Source: Eubacteriaceae bacterium
Lineage (GTDB): Bacteria; Bacillota; Clostridia; Eubacteriales; Anaerofustaceae
Reading direction: 5' to 3'
Assembly: GCA_017613995.1 (NCBI GenBank)
Contig: JAGACT010000161.1
Span: 1 to 14,101 of the forward strand
DNA length: 14,101 nucleotides
The notes beneath the pieces were generated by a model that ran no database searches, had not been told where the DNA came from, and was given only the letters and a program-made list of their open reading frames with translations. A program made the translations under genes and the position numbers. Positions 1 through 7,638 of this stretch are shown one piece after another (position 1 is the stretch's first letter; each line of letters begins with the position of its first letter).

Positions 1-1594
1 GCAGCTGCCTGAAGCTCACCGAGCCTCCGAGGCGGCTCAGAGCCGCGTACCTGTCCAATGCCTCCTTCGGATCCTTCTTCATGATGCCGTAGAACTGCAG
101 TGCGCAGAAGGAAGCAAGGGAATAGTCTATGTAGTAGAAGGGGCACTCGAAGATATGCAGCTGCCTCAGCCAGTACAGGCCCCTGGAGAGGTTTTCGTCC
201 CCGTCGAAGTCCCAGGTGGGCATGTATTCGCTCTCCAGGCGGTGCCACAGGGCCTTCCTTTCGTCCGCGGACAGGCAGGGATCCCCGTATACCCTGTGCT
301 GGAACTCGTCCACGCAGCACTCGTAGACCATGGTGAAGACGGTGCCGGCAAGATGGGAATACCTGTAGCGGTCCGCGTCCTCCCCGAAGAAGCCTTCCAT
401 GAAGGGGTGGGTCAGAAATTCCATTGTGGTGGAATGTATCTCCGCGGTCTCCATGGTGATTTCCTGCTGTATGAGGAGCTCGCACTCCCTTGTGAACCAC
501 GAGTTCAGGGCATGGCCGAACTCGTGGGTGAAGGTCTCCACGTCGTCGGAGGTGCCGTTGAAGTTCGCGAAGATGAAGGGTACCCCGTGTCCCGGGATGA
601 AGGTGCAGTAGCCTCCCTGGGCCTTTGCCGGACGGCTCTCGAGATCGAACAGGCCGCATCTTTTCATGATGCCGAACAGTTCGGAGCATTCCTCCCCCAT
701 CTGCGAGTACATTTTTTCCGCCGCCTCCGTCAGTTCCCCGGCGTCCCCCTTCGGGGCGGGATTGCCCTGGGGATACTCGAACCAGTTGTCGCGGAACAGT
801 GCCCTGCTCTCACCGGTGCGCTGCGCCTGCTTCTCCTTTATGTCCCTGGCCAGGGGCACGAGGAACTGTCTGATCTTTTGGCGGTAGCGCTCCACGTCCT
901 CCTGAGCGTAATCGTAGCGCCTCATACTGAGATAGCCCAGGGGCACGTAGCTGCCAAATCCCATGAGCCTTCCCATCTCGGTCCTGACCGAGACCATCTC
1001 CGAAAAGAGGGGATCCAGCTCCTCCTCCAGAGAGTGCAGGAATTCCCCGAGGCTCTTCATGGCACCGGCGCGCACGGAGCGCTCCGGGGAGCGGAAATAC
1101 TTCATGAGGGCGGGAAGGGTGAGCTTCTTTCCGTCGAAGAGTGCTTCCGAACAGGCCATGATGTTCTGGTAGCGGCTCATCAGGGCGTTCTCCCTCTTTT
1201 TGAGTTCGATCAGGCAGGGATCGAAGCATTTTACCTGGAACAGGCACTTGGTCAGGGTATGCTCCCCCCACCTGGACGCGGCTTCTTCCTTCATATCCTC
1301 CCTGAGGAAGGCACGGGCGAAATCCGTGAGGACCTCCTCGAATTCCGGCATCCGCTCGTCCAGGTAATCCTGCTCGGCGCTGTAGTATTCGTCCCTTGTG
1401 TCCGAGGTATGCCTGATCTCGCACAGGCAGGCGGCGTTCTCCACCCTTCTGTGCAGGGAATCGAAGAGCCTGACAGCTTCTTCGAAGGCTCCGAAATCCG
1501 CCGCATGATCCATCATGGACACCGCTTCCCGGCACCGGGGGATCATTTCGTCGAAATCGATATGCTCGTAAACGTAATCCTCAAATCTTTCCAT
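1..1594 (-). CDS. M3 family oligoendopeptidase (3' end cut by the window edge)
   Basis: Zinc metallopeptidase of the thimet/oligoendopeptidase family that cleaves short peptides, most likely in the cytoplasm since no signal peptide is visible. About 531 codons are open from the ATG at 1594 to the left edge, with no stop. The zinc motif HEFGH is at residues 357-361 (bases near 510-526). The third ligand is probably E385 in the segment AEIHS followed by TTMEF, a signature I associate with the 'M3, not PepF' subgroup, whose members are about 550-570 residues. If so, only a few tens of residues are missing. The start is fixed by AAAGGAGA (1601-1608, minus strand) 6 bases upstream. The gene is divergent from the lipoprotein gene, with 71 bases between their starts, and its RBS overlaps the -35 box of that gene's promoter. 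The plus strand opposite it is open for about 500 codons, which is a codon-bias shadow and not a gene. The family call is firm; the exact peptide substrates are unknown. Confidence 0.93.
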   Translation of the reverse strand, partial: MERFEDYVYEHIDFDEMIPRCREAVSMMDHAADFGAFEEAVRLFDSLHRRVENAACLCEIRHTSDTRDEYYSAEQDYLDERMPEFEEVLTDFARAFLREDMKEEAASRWGEHTLTKCLFQVKCFDPCLIELKKRENALMSRYQNIMACSEALFDGKKLTLPALMKYFRSPERSVRAGAMKSLGEFLHSLEEELDPLFSEMVSVRTEMGRLMGFGSYVPLGYLSMRRYDYAQEDVERYRQKIRQFLVPLARDIKEKQAQRTGESRALFRDNWFEYPQGNPAPKGDAGELTEAAEKMYSQMGEECSELFGIMKRCGLFDLESRPAKAQGGYCTFIPGHGVPFIFANFNGTSDDVETFTHEFGHALNSWFTRECELLIQQEITMETAEIHSTTMEFLTHPFMEGFFGEDADRYRYSHLAGTVFTMVYECCVDEFQHRVYGDPCLSADERKALWHRLESEYMPTWDFDGDENLSRGLYWLRQLHIFECPFYYIDYSLASFCALQFYGIMKKDPKEALDRYAALSRLGGSVSFRQL

Positions 1595-1606
1595 TTGCGT
1601 TCTCCT

Positions 1607-1635
1607 TTGAAATCTTCGGGTTTTGCTGATATAAT
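1607..1635 (+). promoter_or_regulatory. Sigma-A type promoter of the lipoprotein gene
   Basis: TTGAAA (1607-1612, five of six consensus bases), a 17-base spacer and TATAAT (1630-1635, perfect). TGA directly precedes the -10, which gives an extended -10 (TGn). Transcription would start near 1642, leaving a leader of only about 24 bases. The -35 box overlaps the ribosome binding site of the divergent M3 peptidase gene. Confidence 0.8.
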
Positions 1636-1653
1636 TGCGGGGAAACCACCACC

Positions 1654-1666
1654 CGGGAGGCTCCCG
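1654..1666 (+). promoter_or_regulatory. Inverted repeat covering the RBS and start of the lipoprotein gene
   Basis: CGGGAG (1654-1659) and CTCCCG (1661-1666) form a perfect inverted repeat around G1660. In RNA this can fold as a 5-bp stem with a 3-base loop. The RBS GGGAGG (1655-1660) lies inside it and the first base of the GTG start is its last base. The RBS-to-start spacing of 5 bases supports the GTG at 1666. Whether the fold limits translation is inference. Confidence 0.5.
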
Positions 1667-2331
1667 TGAAACACTGCGGAGTTTTCAAAGCTTTATCTGT
1701 AATCATCCTGTGCCTTATGCTGGCCTGCTCCTGCTCCCTCCGAGCGGAGGAACCGGCCGCAGAGCCGGCGCCCGAAAGGACCTACTCGGCCGGGTACTGG
1801 GAAGCAGGGGTCTATACGAATCCTTCCCTGGGCTTCTCCCTCACCCTGCCCGACGGAGCTTCGGTCAGAAGCGACCCCGCATCCCTTCTCGAAGGCACCG
1901 GCATACAGTGCGTCACGGAGGAGACGGACATCTTCTCCGGAGGGGTTTACTGCGAGACGGCCATAAACGACAGCTCCGGCAACTGCTGCGCCGTGCTTCT
2001 GGTGACGGACTGCGTGGCCACCTGCGGCGTCGCCATGAATCCCGCGGACTACGCGCAGCTCCTGATACGGGATATTCAGGCTCCCGCCTCCACCTCCCTG
2101 TCCGGGGAGACCATTGCCGGCACGGAGTACACCGTGTTCCGTTATCCCGAGGGCGGCGACGTGTACAATACGTATTTCGTGGGGGAACGGGACGGCATCA
2201 CCTTCGTCTGGATCCTTTCCAGCCACGGCAGGCAGCGCCCCTCGCCGGAGGAGATGATCAGGAGCCTCGAGAGCACTGAGCCCCCGGCGGAGCAGACAGA
2301 CGATTCCGGGGAGCCTTCTTCCGAAAACTGA
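1666..2331 (+). CDS. Putative lipoprotein with six clustered cysteines, function unknown
   Basis: A 221-residue protein I do not recognise. A lipoprotein-type signal is visible: basic N-terminus, hydrophobic stretch at residues 9-20, then LMLACSC with C21 (or C23) as the likely lipidated cysteine. The -3 position is not ideal for a lipobox. A short Glu/Ala/Pro linker follows (28-38), then a globular part starting near residue 44 with YTNPSLGFSLTLP, which resembles the opening of PsbP/Mog1-like folds common in clostridial lipoproteins (inference only). Six cysteines (82, 96, 107, 108, 116, 120) fall within 39 residues, and the C-terminus (about 203-221) is acidic and disordered-looking. The start is GTG with GGGAGG 5 bases upstream. 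The gene is monocistronic between its own promoter and a terminator, and it is expected to be anchored outside the membrane. Confidence 0.85.
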   Translation: MKHCGVFKALSVIILCLMLACSCSLRAEEPAAEPAPERTYSAGYWEAGVYTNPSLGFSLTLPDGASVRSDPASLLEGTGIQCVTEETDIFSGGVYCETAINDSSGNCCAVLLVTDCVATCGVAMNPADYAQLLIRDIQAPASTSLSGETIAGTEYTVFRYPEGGDVYNTYFVGERDGITFVWILSSHGRQRPSPEEMIRSLESTEPPAEQTDDSGEPSSEN

Positions 2332-2345
2332 CATAAGCGAACAAA

Positions 2346-2373
2346 TGCCGCCATAACGGCGGCACTTTTTTTT
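2346..2373 (+). terminator. Rho-independent terminator of the lipoprotein gene, possibly bidirectional
   Basis: Stem TGCCGCC (2346-2352) and GGCGGCA (2358-2364) with a 5-base loop, one C, then eight T (2366-2373). It begins 15 bases after the lipoprotein stop. It also lies just beyond the stop of the convergent prsW gene, where the minus-strand sequence after the stem reads TTTGTTCG. It may therefore serve both genes, more weakly in the minus direction. Confidence 0.9.
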
Positions 2374-2376
2374 CGA

Positions 2377-3225
2377 TCAGTTCTGACTGTTTTCCCCGCC
2401 GTCTGTGCCGTCTGTCACGGGCGGCATGTACGGAGCCTGGGGCGGACGTATCGTCTTCTGGGAGTCGGGTACGGCGTCCAGCTCATCCGGGGTGGGGTAA
2501 TCCGGGATGTAGGTGATCCCGGTCTCCGGGTCCGTGAAAGGCACGATGGGCGGTATGGCGTAGACGCTCCTGATGAGGAAGAAGCTCCTCTTGTACATCA
2601 GGTTGATGATGACGATCACCAGAAGGAGCGCGGGAAGGTATCCCACCATCAGCAGGAAATCGTAGGCTGCGTGCAGTATCACCGGAGCCAGCAGGCTGGC
2701 TATGGCGTACTTCGTATGCCCGGCCGCGTCGAACTTGGAAAGGGACAGGTAGTAGCCCATCAGAAGGCCGAACACAGCGTGCACCGGCACGGCGGTCAGC
2801 GCCCTGGCAATGGCGACGCTCACACCGTTTCCGAGAACGTACAGTATGTTCTCCACCGCGGCGAAGCCCATGCCCACCATGACGCAGTAGATCATTCCGT
2901 CATAGATCTCGTCGAAGTCCCTGTGCCAGTAGCCGAAGATCCTGACGGCGAGGAACTTGAAGCCCTCCTCCACCAGAGCCACGCAGAGCAGGACCCTGAT
3001 CAAAGTGTAGAGCACCCCGGTCTGCCCGAAGGCATCGTAGATGATGCGGTCCAGATATACCTCCGCGAAATATACGGGAACGCATATGATCATTCCCGAC
3101 AGGAACAGCAGTGCCAGCAGCCCCCTTGGTTCCTGGTTGTAGCTGTCGAACCTGAGTATATAGAAGATTATGACCGCCGCGGGCAGGACGCCCAGGATGA
3201 TCAGAAGGATTGGGTACATTGACAT
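2377..3225 (-). CDS. prsW: PrsW-family glutamic-type intramembrane protease
   Basis: Integral membrane protease of 282 residues. In Bacillus subtilis PrsW makes the first cut in the anti-sigma factor RsiW; the substrate here is unknown and no anti-sigma gene lies in the window. The family signature is clear: EEGFK (E86, E87, K90), a GFAAVEN segment with E125, H149 in a segment reading VPVHAVFG, and H185 in ILHAAYDF. Roughly six to eight hydrophobic segments run from residue 4 to about 210. A proline-rich hydrophilic tail (about 224-282) follows, which is long for the family. The start at 3225 is preferred because GGAGGTGG sits 5 bases upstream. A longer frame reaching 3441 would run through both promoters and into the divergent peptidase gene. 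The stop is 3 bases from the T-run of the shared terminator. Confidence 0.92.
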   Translation of the reverse strand: MSMYPILLIILGVLPAAVIIFYILRFDSYNQEPRGLLALLFLSGMIICVPVYFAEVYLDRIIYDAFGQTGVLYTLIRVLLCVALVEEGFKFLAVRIFGYWHRDFDEIYDGMIYCVMVGMGFAAVENILYVLGNGVSVAIARALTAVPVHAVFGLLMGYYLSLSKFDAAGHTKYAIASLLAPVILHAAYDFLLMVGYLPALLLVIVIINLMYKRSFFLIRSVYAIPPIVPFTDPETGITYIPDYPTPDELDAVPDSQKTIRPPQAPYMPPVTDGTDGGENSQN

Positions 3226-3248
3226 GATCCACCTCCGAGGGATGTTAA

Positions 3249-3325
3249 TTTGATTGTAAACAATTCGGGGGCAAAAGACAATACATTTTGCACCAATCAC
3301 AGAGGAACGAAGGGTTTTGATTGTA
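3249..3325 (+). repeat. 10-bp direct repeat in the prsW/M16C divergent promoter region
   Basis: TTTGATTGTA occurs at 3249-3258 and again at 3316-3325, 67 bases apart. The first copy overlaps the prsW -10 box on the opposite strand. The second overlaps the -10 box of the M16C peptidase promoter. The first copy also opens an imperfect palindrome, ATTGT-AA-ACAAT (3253-3264). It could be a shared regulator site or chance in AT-rich DNA. Confidence 0.4.
3253..3281 (-). promoter_or_regulatory. Candidate promoter of prsW
   Basis: On the minus strand TTGTCT (3281-3276) is separated by 17 bases from TACAAT (3258-3253), which matches the -10 consensus at five of six positions. Transcription would start near 3246, giving a leader of about 20 bases that contains the GGAGGTGG site. 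Confidence 0.6.
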
Positions 3326-3329
3326 TAAT
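3324..3329 (+). promoter_or_regulatory. -10 box of the M16C-dacF-mutS2 operon
   Basis: A perfect TATAAT with TTTTGATTG just upstream. No good -35 hexamer is found at 16-18 bases (17 bases upstream reads AGAGGA), so the promoter may be weak or activator-dependent. Transcription would start near 3336, leaving a leader of about 16 bases that holds the RBS. Confidence 0.55.
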
Positions 3330-3351
3330 TATCTAAATATAGGAGGTTCAC

Positions 3352-6267
3352 ATGGACATCGGAGACACCATCCACGGTTTCCTCTTGAAGGAAAAGAGAT
3401 TCGTTAAAGAAGAAAATTCCACGGTGCACGTATTCGAACACGTAAAGAGCGGCGCACGTCTTTTATATATGCGCAACGACGAGGACAACAAGGTGTACTG
3501 CATCTCCTTCGCTACCCTTCCCTCCGACAGCACGGGAGTGGCGCACATAATAGAGCACAGCGTGCTGTGCGGCAGCGAGAAGTACCCCCTCAAGGATCCC
3601 TTCGTGAAGCTCATGAATTCGTCGCTGAACACCTTTCTGAACGCCATGACCTTCATGGACAAGACCATGTATCCCGTGGCCAGCATGAACGAGAAGGATT
3701 TTCGGAATCTGTGCTCCGTCTACACCGACGCGGTCCTCAGGCCCCTTATCAGAAACGACGACACCGCCTTCCTGCAGGAGGGCTGGCACTGGGAGACCGA
3801 CGGGAAGGACCTCTGGATCAACGGCATAGTCTACAACGAGATGAAGGGCGTCTATTCCGACCCGGAGGAGGTGCTCTCGGAGACCGTCGGAGCCTCCCTG
3901 TTCCCGGACACGGGCTATGCCTTCGATTCCGGCGGGGACCCCGAAGTCATACCCTCCCTCACCTATGAGAAGTACATGGAGTTCTACCGCTCCTGCTACT
4001 CCCCCTCCAACAGCTTCATCTTCTTCTACGGGAACACCGACATCGATTCCCGCCTCAGGGAGCTCGACGGGGAGTATCTTTCAAAGTATGAACGCACCGG
4101 GATCCCGGTGAAAAAGTACATCCAGGAGGCCTTCGTCGAGCCGGGATTCGTGGAGCGGGAATATACCGTGGACAGCCCCGAGGACGAGGAGGACGGCTGC
4201 TACTTTGCCAGGGCCTGGGCCTTCACCCCGAAGGACGCCAGGACGGTGAGCGCCCTGAACGTGCTGGTGAAGATCCTTTTCGACACCGACAGCTCCCCCC
4301 TGAAGAAGGCCCTGACCGACAGGGGCATCGCCTCGGAGATCGTCTACGACATGACCACCTGCGTTCCCCAGCCCTACTTCACCGTGGCGGCCAAGAACGC
4401 CCGCCGGGAGAGCCTGGACGAATTCTGCGGCACCATCGACGAGTGCCTCAGGGATCTGTGCGAGAACGGGATCTCCGACGACAAGATACTGGCCAGCCTC
4501 AACAACTTCGAGTTCGATCTCAGGGAATCCGACAGCGGCTCCTACCCCAGGGGACTGGTATGCGCCATAAGGATCATGGACAGCTGGCTCTACGGCCGCA
4601 GCCCCTTCGAGCAGCTGGAGTACGAGGACACCCTTTTGTGGCTCCGGGAGAACTCCAGCCCGGATTTCTACAGGGACATGATAAAAGAGTATCTTCTTGA
4701 TAACCCCCACGGAGCCACCGTGGTCCTCTCCCCCAGATGCGGTCTTTCCGCCGAAAGGGAGGAAAGGCTCCGGAAGAGCCTCGCCGAAAAGTTCGCCTCC
4801 ATGGCAGACGCCGATAAGGAGAGACTCGCCCTGGATCAGGAAAGGCTCAGGAAGAGACAGAACGAACCGGATGATCCCGGGACCCTCTCGGCGATACCGG
4901 TGCTCAGCGTATCGGAGATAGATCCTCTGCCCAGGCGCTACACCGCCTCCCGCAGGGATTTCGGGCCCAGCCGCATCTTCACCTGCCCCGAACACACCAG
5001 CGGCATAGTGTACGCCGATATGGGATTCGACATAAGCGACCTTACGGAAGACGAGATCGCCCTGGTGGACCTTCTGGCGGAGACCCTGGGGGTCTATGCC
5101 ACGGCGGACCACACCGAGGAGGAGCTGGCGAACCTCACCGGCATATGGCTCGGTGACGTCAACGTCGCCGTCAGCCTGACCCAGAACATACTGGATCCGC
5201 TCTCCTACGGCGCCAGACTGGTCTTTTCGGCCAAGGCCCTTTCCGAGAATACGGAAAAGCTCTTCGAGATCAGCCGGGAGATCCTCACCCGTACGGTGTA
5301 CTCCGATCCCGGAAGGCTCCTGCGCACCGTGGGAGAGGAGATCAGCAAGTTCACCTACAACATGATCTCCAACGCGGAGAGCATGGCCGCGGTGAGGATA
5401 GCATCAGCCTTCACCCCCAGGGGATACTTTAAGGAGCTGGAAAAGGGACAGGCCCATTACAGAAGGCTGTGCGCCATCAAAAGAGCCCTGGAGGAGGGGG
5501 ATACTTCCCCGCTGGAGGAGATGAACGCCCTTCTCGGCAAGATAGTCACCTCCTCGGGACTCGACGTGCTGCTGATAAGCGAGGAAAAGGACGCCCCGGC
5601 AATGGAGAAGGGAGCAGAGAGCCTCATATCCTCCCTCAGCCCAAGGCAGAGAGGCACTTCCTTTTCTCCGGTGCGTACCCCCGCTCCCCACGAAGGCATC
5701 GCCATCGCCTCCGACGTGTGCTACACGGGCCTCGGGGCCAACGTGGCCGCCCTGGGCTCTCAGGTGCCCCTGCAGCTGGCCTTCGTCAGGAAATATCTGC
5801 GCACCAATTATCTGTGGGACGCCATCAGGGTCAGAGGGGGCGCCTACGGCGCCATACTCTCCACCGACCGGGGCGGGGACATAGTCCTCATGTCCTACAG
5901 GGATCCCGCGGTGAAGGCCACCTACCGGGTCTACGAGGACATCCCGAAGGTGCTGGAGGAGATCTCCCTGAGCGAAAAGCAGATCAACGACCTGACCATC
6001 GGCACCATCAGCGACATCGACATGCCGCTGCCCGTTTACTCCAGGGGCAGAAGGGTGCTGACGGAACTGTACACAGCCAACAGCTGGGAGAAGCAGTGCG
6101 AGGTCAGAAGCGCCCTGCTCAGCGTGAAGCCCTCCGACATCAGGGACTGCGCCGGGATCTTCGATGCGGTGCTCAGGCAGGGTCTGAGGGTCAGCATGGG
6201 TCCCCGCTCCAGGCTGGAGGAAGCCTCGGAGTACTTCGACGACATATATACTATCAAGGACAGATAA
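3352..6267 (+). CDS. M16C insulinase-family peptidase (presequence protease/PreP-like)
   Basis: Zinc peptidase of the clam-shell M16C type, which degrades unfolded peptides inside a closed chamber. At 971 residues it has the usual family length. The inverted zinc motif HIIEH is at residues 65-69, followed by SVLCGSEKYPLKDPF, a strong PreP/M16C signature. The distal glutamate is E163 in the segment YNEMKG. The middle third (about 460-710) corresponds to the M16C-associated region. The C-terminal half carries RVRGGAYG (826-833), whose Arg and Tyr match the substrate-positioning residues of the family. No signal peptide is seen, so a cytoplasmic location is expected. The start is set by AGGAGG (3341-3346), 5 bases before the ATG. 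It is the first gene of an apparent operon, with dacF starting 6 bases after its stop. Role in peptide turnover is inferred from the family. Confidence 0.95.
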   Translation: MDIGDTIHGFLLKEKRFVKEENSTVHVFEHVKSGARLLYMRNDEDNKVYCISFATLPSDSTGVAHIIEHSVLCGSEKYPLKDPFVKLMNSSLNTFLNAMTFMDKTMYPVASMNEKDFRNLCSVYTDAVLRPLIRNDDTAFLQEGWHWETDGKDLWINGIVYNEMKGVYSDPEEVLSETVGASLFPDTGYAFDSGGDPEVIPSLTYEKYMEFYRSCYSPSNSFIFFYGNTDIDSRLRELDGEYLSKYERTGIPVKKYIQEAFVEPGFVEREYTVDSPEDEEDGCYFARAWAFTPKDARTVSALNVLVKILFDTDSSPLKKALTDRGIASEIVYDMTTCVPQPYFTVAAKNARRESLDEFCGTIDECLRDLCENGISDDKILASLNNFEFDLRESDSGSYPRGLVCAIRIMDSWLYGRSPFEQLEYEDTLLWLRENSSPDFYRDMIKEYLLDNPHGATVVLSPRCGLSAEREERLRKSLAEKFASMADADKERLALDQERLRKRQNEPDDPGTLSAIPVLSVSEIDPLPRRYTASRRDFGPSRIFTCPEHTSGIVYADMGFDISDLTEDEIALVDLLAETLGVYATADHTEEELANLTGIWLGDVNVAVSLTQNILDPLSYGARLVFSAKALSENTEKLFEISREILTRTVYSDPGRLLRTVGEEISKFTYNMISNAESMAAVRIASAFTPRGYFKELEKGQAHYRRLCAIKRALEEGDTSPLEEMNALLGKIVTSSGLDVLLISEEKDAPAMEKGAESLISSLSPRQRGTSFSPVRTPAPHEGIAIASDVCYTGLGANVAALGSQVPLQLAFVRKYLRTNYLWDAIRVRGGAYGAILSTDRGGDIVLMSYRDPAVKATYRVYEDIPKVLEEISLSEKQINDLTIGTISDIDMPLPVYSRGRRVLTELYTANSWEKQCEVRSALLSVKPSDIRDCAGIFDAVLRQGLRVSMGPRSRLEEASEYFDDIYTIKDR

Positions 6268-6273
6268 CCGATC

Positions 6274-7638
6274 ATGGATTTCGCAAAAGACAGATTCAGA
6301 CGCATTTCGGCGCTGCTGCTCGCAGTATCCCTGCTCCTGGGAGCGGGGAGCGGCTGCGCGTACGCCTTCAGCATAGACTCATGGACCCCCTACGGCGACA
6401 TGGGTCTTTACGTGGTGGAGCTCAATTCCGGCACCGTGCTGGCCTCCAACCGGGAGGACGAGCGGATGTACCCCGGCAGCCTCACCAAGGTCATGAGCGC
6501 CATGGTGAGCCTGGATCTGTGCGGCGAGGACGAGACCGTCACCATAACCGCCGAGATGCTGGAGATGGTGGGATACGATTCCAGCGTGGCGGACCTTCTG
6601 GAGGGAGAGACCCTCTCCGTAAGGGAGCTTCTCTACGCTTCCCTGATACCCTCCGGCAACGACGCCGCCATATCCCTGGCGGTGTACGCCGGCTCGAAGA
6701 TCGCGGGGGAAGGCGCGTCGGCGCAGGAATGCTGCGAGGCTTTCGTTTCCGCCATGAACGACAAGAGGGGTGAGCTGGGCATGAGCGGGACCCATTTCGC
6801 CAACGCCGACGGCTATGACGACTGGTCCAACTACTCAACGCCCCGGGACATGGCCGTCATGGCCCAGGCGGCGGTCCGCTACGAACTCATAAAAAGGATA
6901 TGCTCCATGGACCGGGTGAGCATAACCACCAACCTGGACACCCACACCTGGTACACCACGAACCTGCTGCATACCGAAGTTTACTACGAATGGGGCACCG
7001 AGTACGAGAACGGCTTCTACATCCCCTGCGTGGACGGCATCAAGACGGGCTATACGGACATGGGGCAGCGCTGCCTGCTGTTCTCCTTCTCCAGCGAGGG
7101 GATGGACGTGATAGGAGCCATGCTGAACGTGCCCACCGACGACATGGACGAGATATGGCACCGCAGCTACGCCCTGGTGAACGAAGTGGTCAGCGAGCTG
7201 TGCATCCAGTATCCCGTGAACGACGACAACCGCCGCACGGACCTGGCCGTCGCCAACCACGCCCTGTTCTCGGATAAGACCGTGACGCTGTGGGCCGAGG
7301 AGGACCTGGTATTCATAGGAGAAAAGCAGTTGTGCTCCGAAGGCCTGGAATGGCATCTGGAGTACGACCCGCAGTACATAGAAGTCCTCAAAAGGGGCAG
7401 GCTCAAGCTCCTCGGGCCCCTTAAAGCCGGGGACAGCCCCGCCAGCATGGTGTTCACTTCAGTGAAGGACGGCTCCGTGCAGGCCGTCGTGAGACTGGTG
7501 ACGGTGGAGGACTTTCGGATCTTCTCGTGGCCGGACATCCTTTTCATAGCCGTGGCAGCGCTGTTCGCGGTCAGCATGGTCCTGGGCATCAGGCGCAGAA
7601 TGAGACAGTCCCGCACAAGGAGGCGAAATGCTCGATAA
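6274..7638 (+). CDS. dacF: D-alanyl-D-alanine carboxypeptidase (S11 penicillin-binding protein, DacF-like)
   Basis: Removes the terminal D-Ala from peptidoglycan stem peptides on the outer face of the membrane. All three active-site motifs are present: SLTK (S69-K72, catalytic Ser and Lys), SGN (127-129) and KTG (257-259). An N-terminal signal peptide (residues 11-27) ends near AYA (29-31), a plausible type I signal peptidase site. C28 gives a poor lipobox, so I do not call it a lipoprotein. A C-terminal domain (about 305-415) precedes a true membrane helix (about 422-439) and an Arg-rich tail (440-454). The gene begins 6 bases after the M16C stop. Its best RBS (AAGGA, 6256-6260) is 13 bases away, so translation may be coupled to the upstream gene. 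The 3' end overlaps mutS2 by 11 bases. The activity is clear; the paralogue name is less certain. Confidence 0.93.
   Translation: MDFAKDRFRRISALLLAVSLLLGAGSGCAYAFSIDSWTPYGDMGLYVVELNSGTVLASNREDERMYPGSLTKVMSAMVSLDLCGEDETVTITAEMLEMVGYDSSVADLLEGETLSVRELLYASLIPSGNDAAISLAVYAGSKIAGEGASAQECCEAFVSAMNDKRGELGMSGTHFANADGYDDWSNYSTPRDMAVMAQAAVRYELIKRICSMDRVSITTNLDTHTWYTTNLLHTEVYYEWGTEYENGFYIPCVDGIKTGYTDMGQRCLLFSFSSEGMDVIGAMLNVPTDDMDEIWHRSYALVNEVVSELCIQYPVNDDNRRTDLAVANHALFSDKTVTLWAEEDLVFIGEKQLCSEGLEWHLEYDPQYIEVLKRGRLKLLGPLKAGDSPASMVFTSVKDGSVQAVVRLVTVEDFRIFSWPDILFIAVAALFAVSMVLGIRRRMRQSRTRRRNAR
7617..7623 (+). promoter_or_regulatory. RBS of mutS2 inside the end of dacF
   Basis: AAGGAGG lies 4 bases before the ATG at 7628 and within the Arg-rich tail codons of dacF. 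It fixes the mutS2 start and shows that the 11-base overlap is real. Confidence 0.85.

Noticed and set aside
155..1669. A 504-codon open frame on the plus strand opposite the M3 peptidase gene
   Set aside because: It is in the register where antisense stops would need TTA, CTA or TCA codons in the peptidase gene, which are rare in this GC-rich DNA. The translation has no recognisable features, while the minus-strand frame has a clear zinc peptidase motif and RBS.
2671..3222. A 183-codon plus-strand open frame inside prsW
   Set aside because: It is a His/Gln-rich low-complexity translation antisense to a conserved membrane protease and has no supporting RBS.
3226..3441. N-terminal extension of prsW to an ATG at 3441
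   Set aside because: It would run through both divergent promoters and 90 bases into the M16C gene. The ATG at 3225 has an excellent RBS and starts directly before the first membrane segment.
5469..6773. A 434-codon open frame in another plus-strand frame across the M16C and dacF genes
   Set aside because: It is an Arg/Gly/His-rich shadow translation spanning two well-supported genes and lacks its own start signals.
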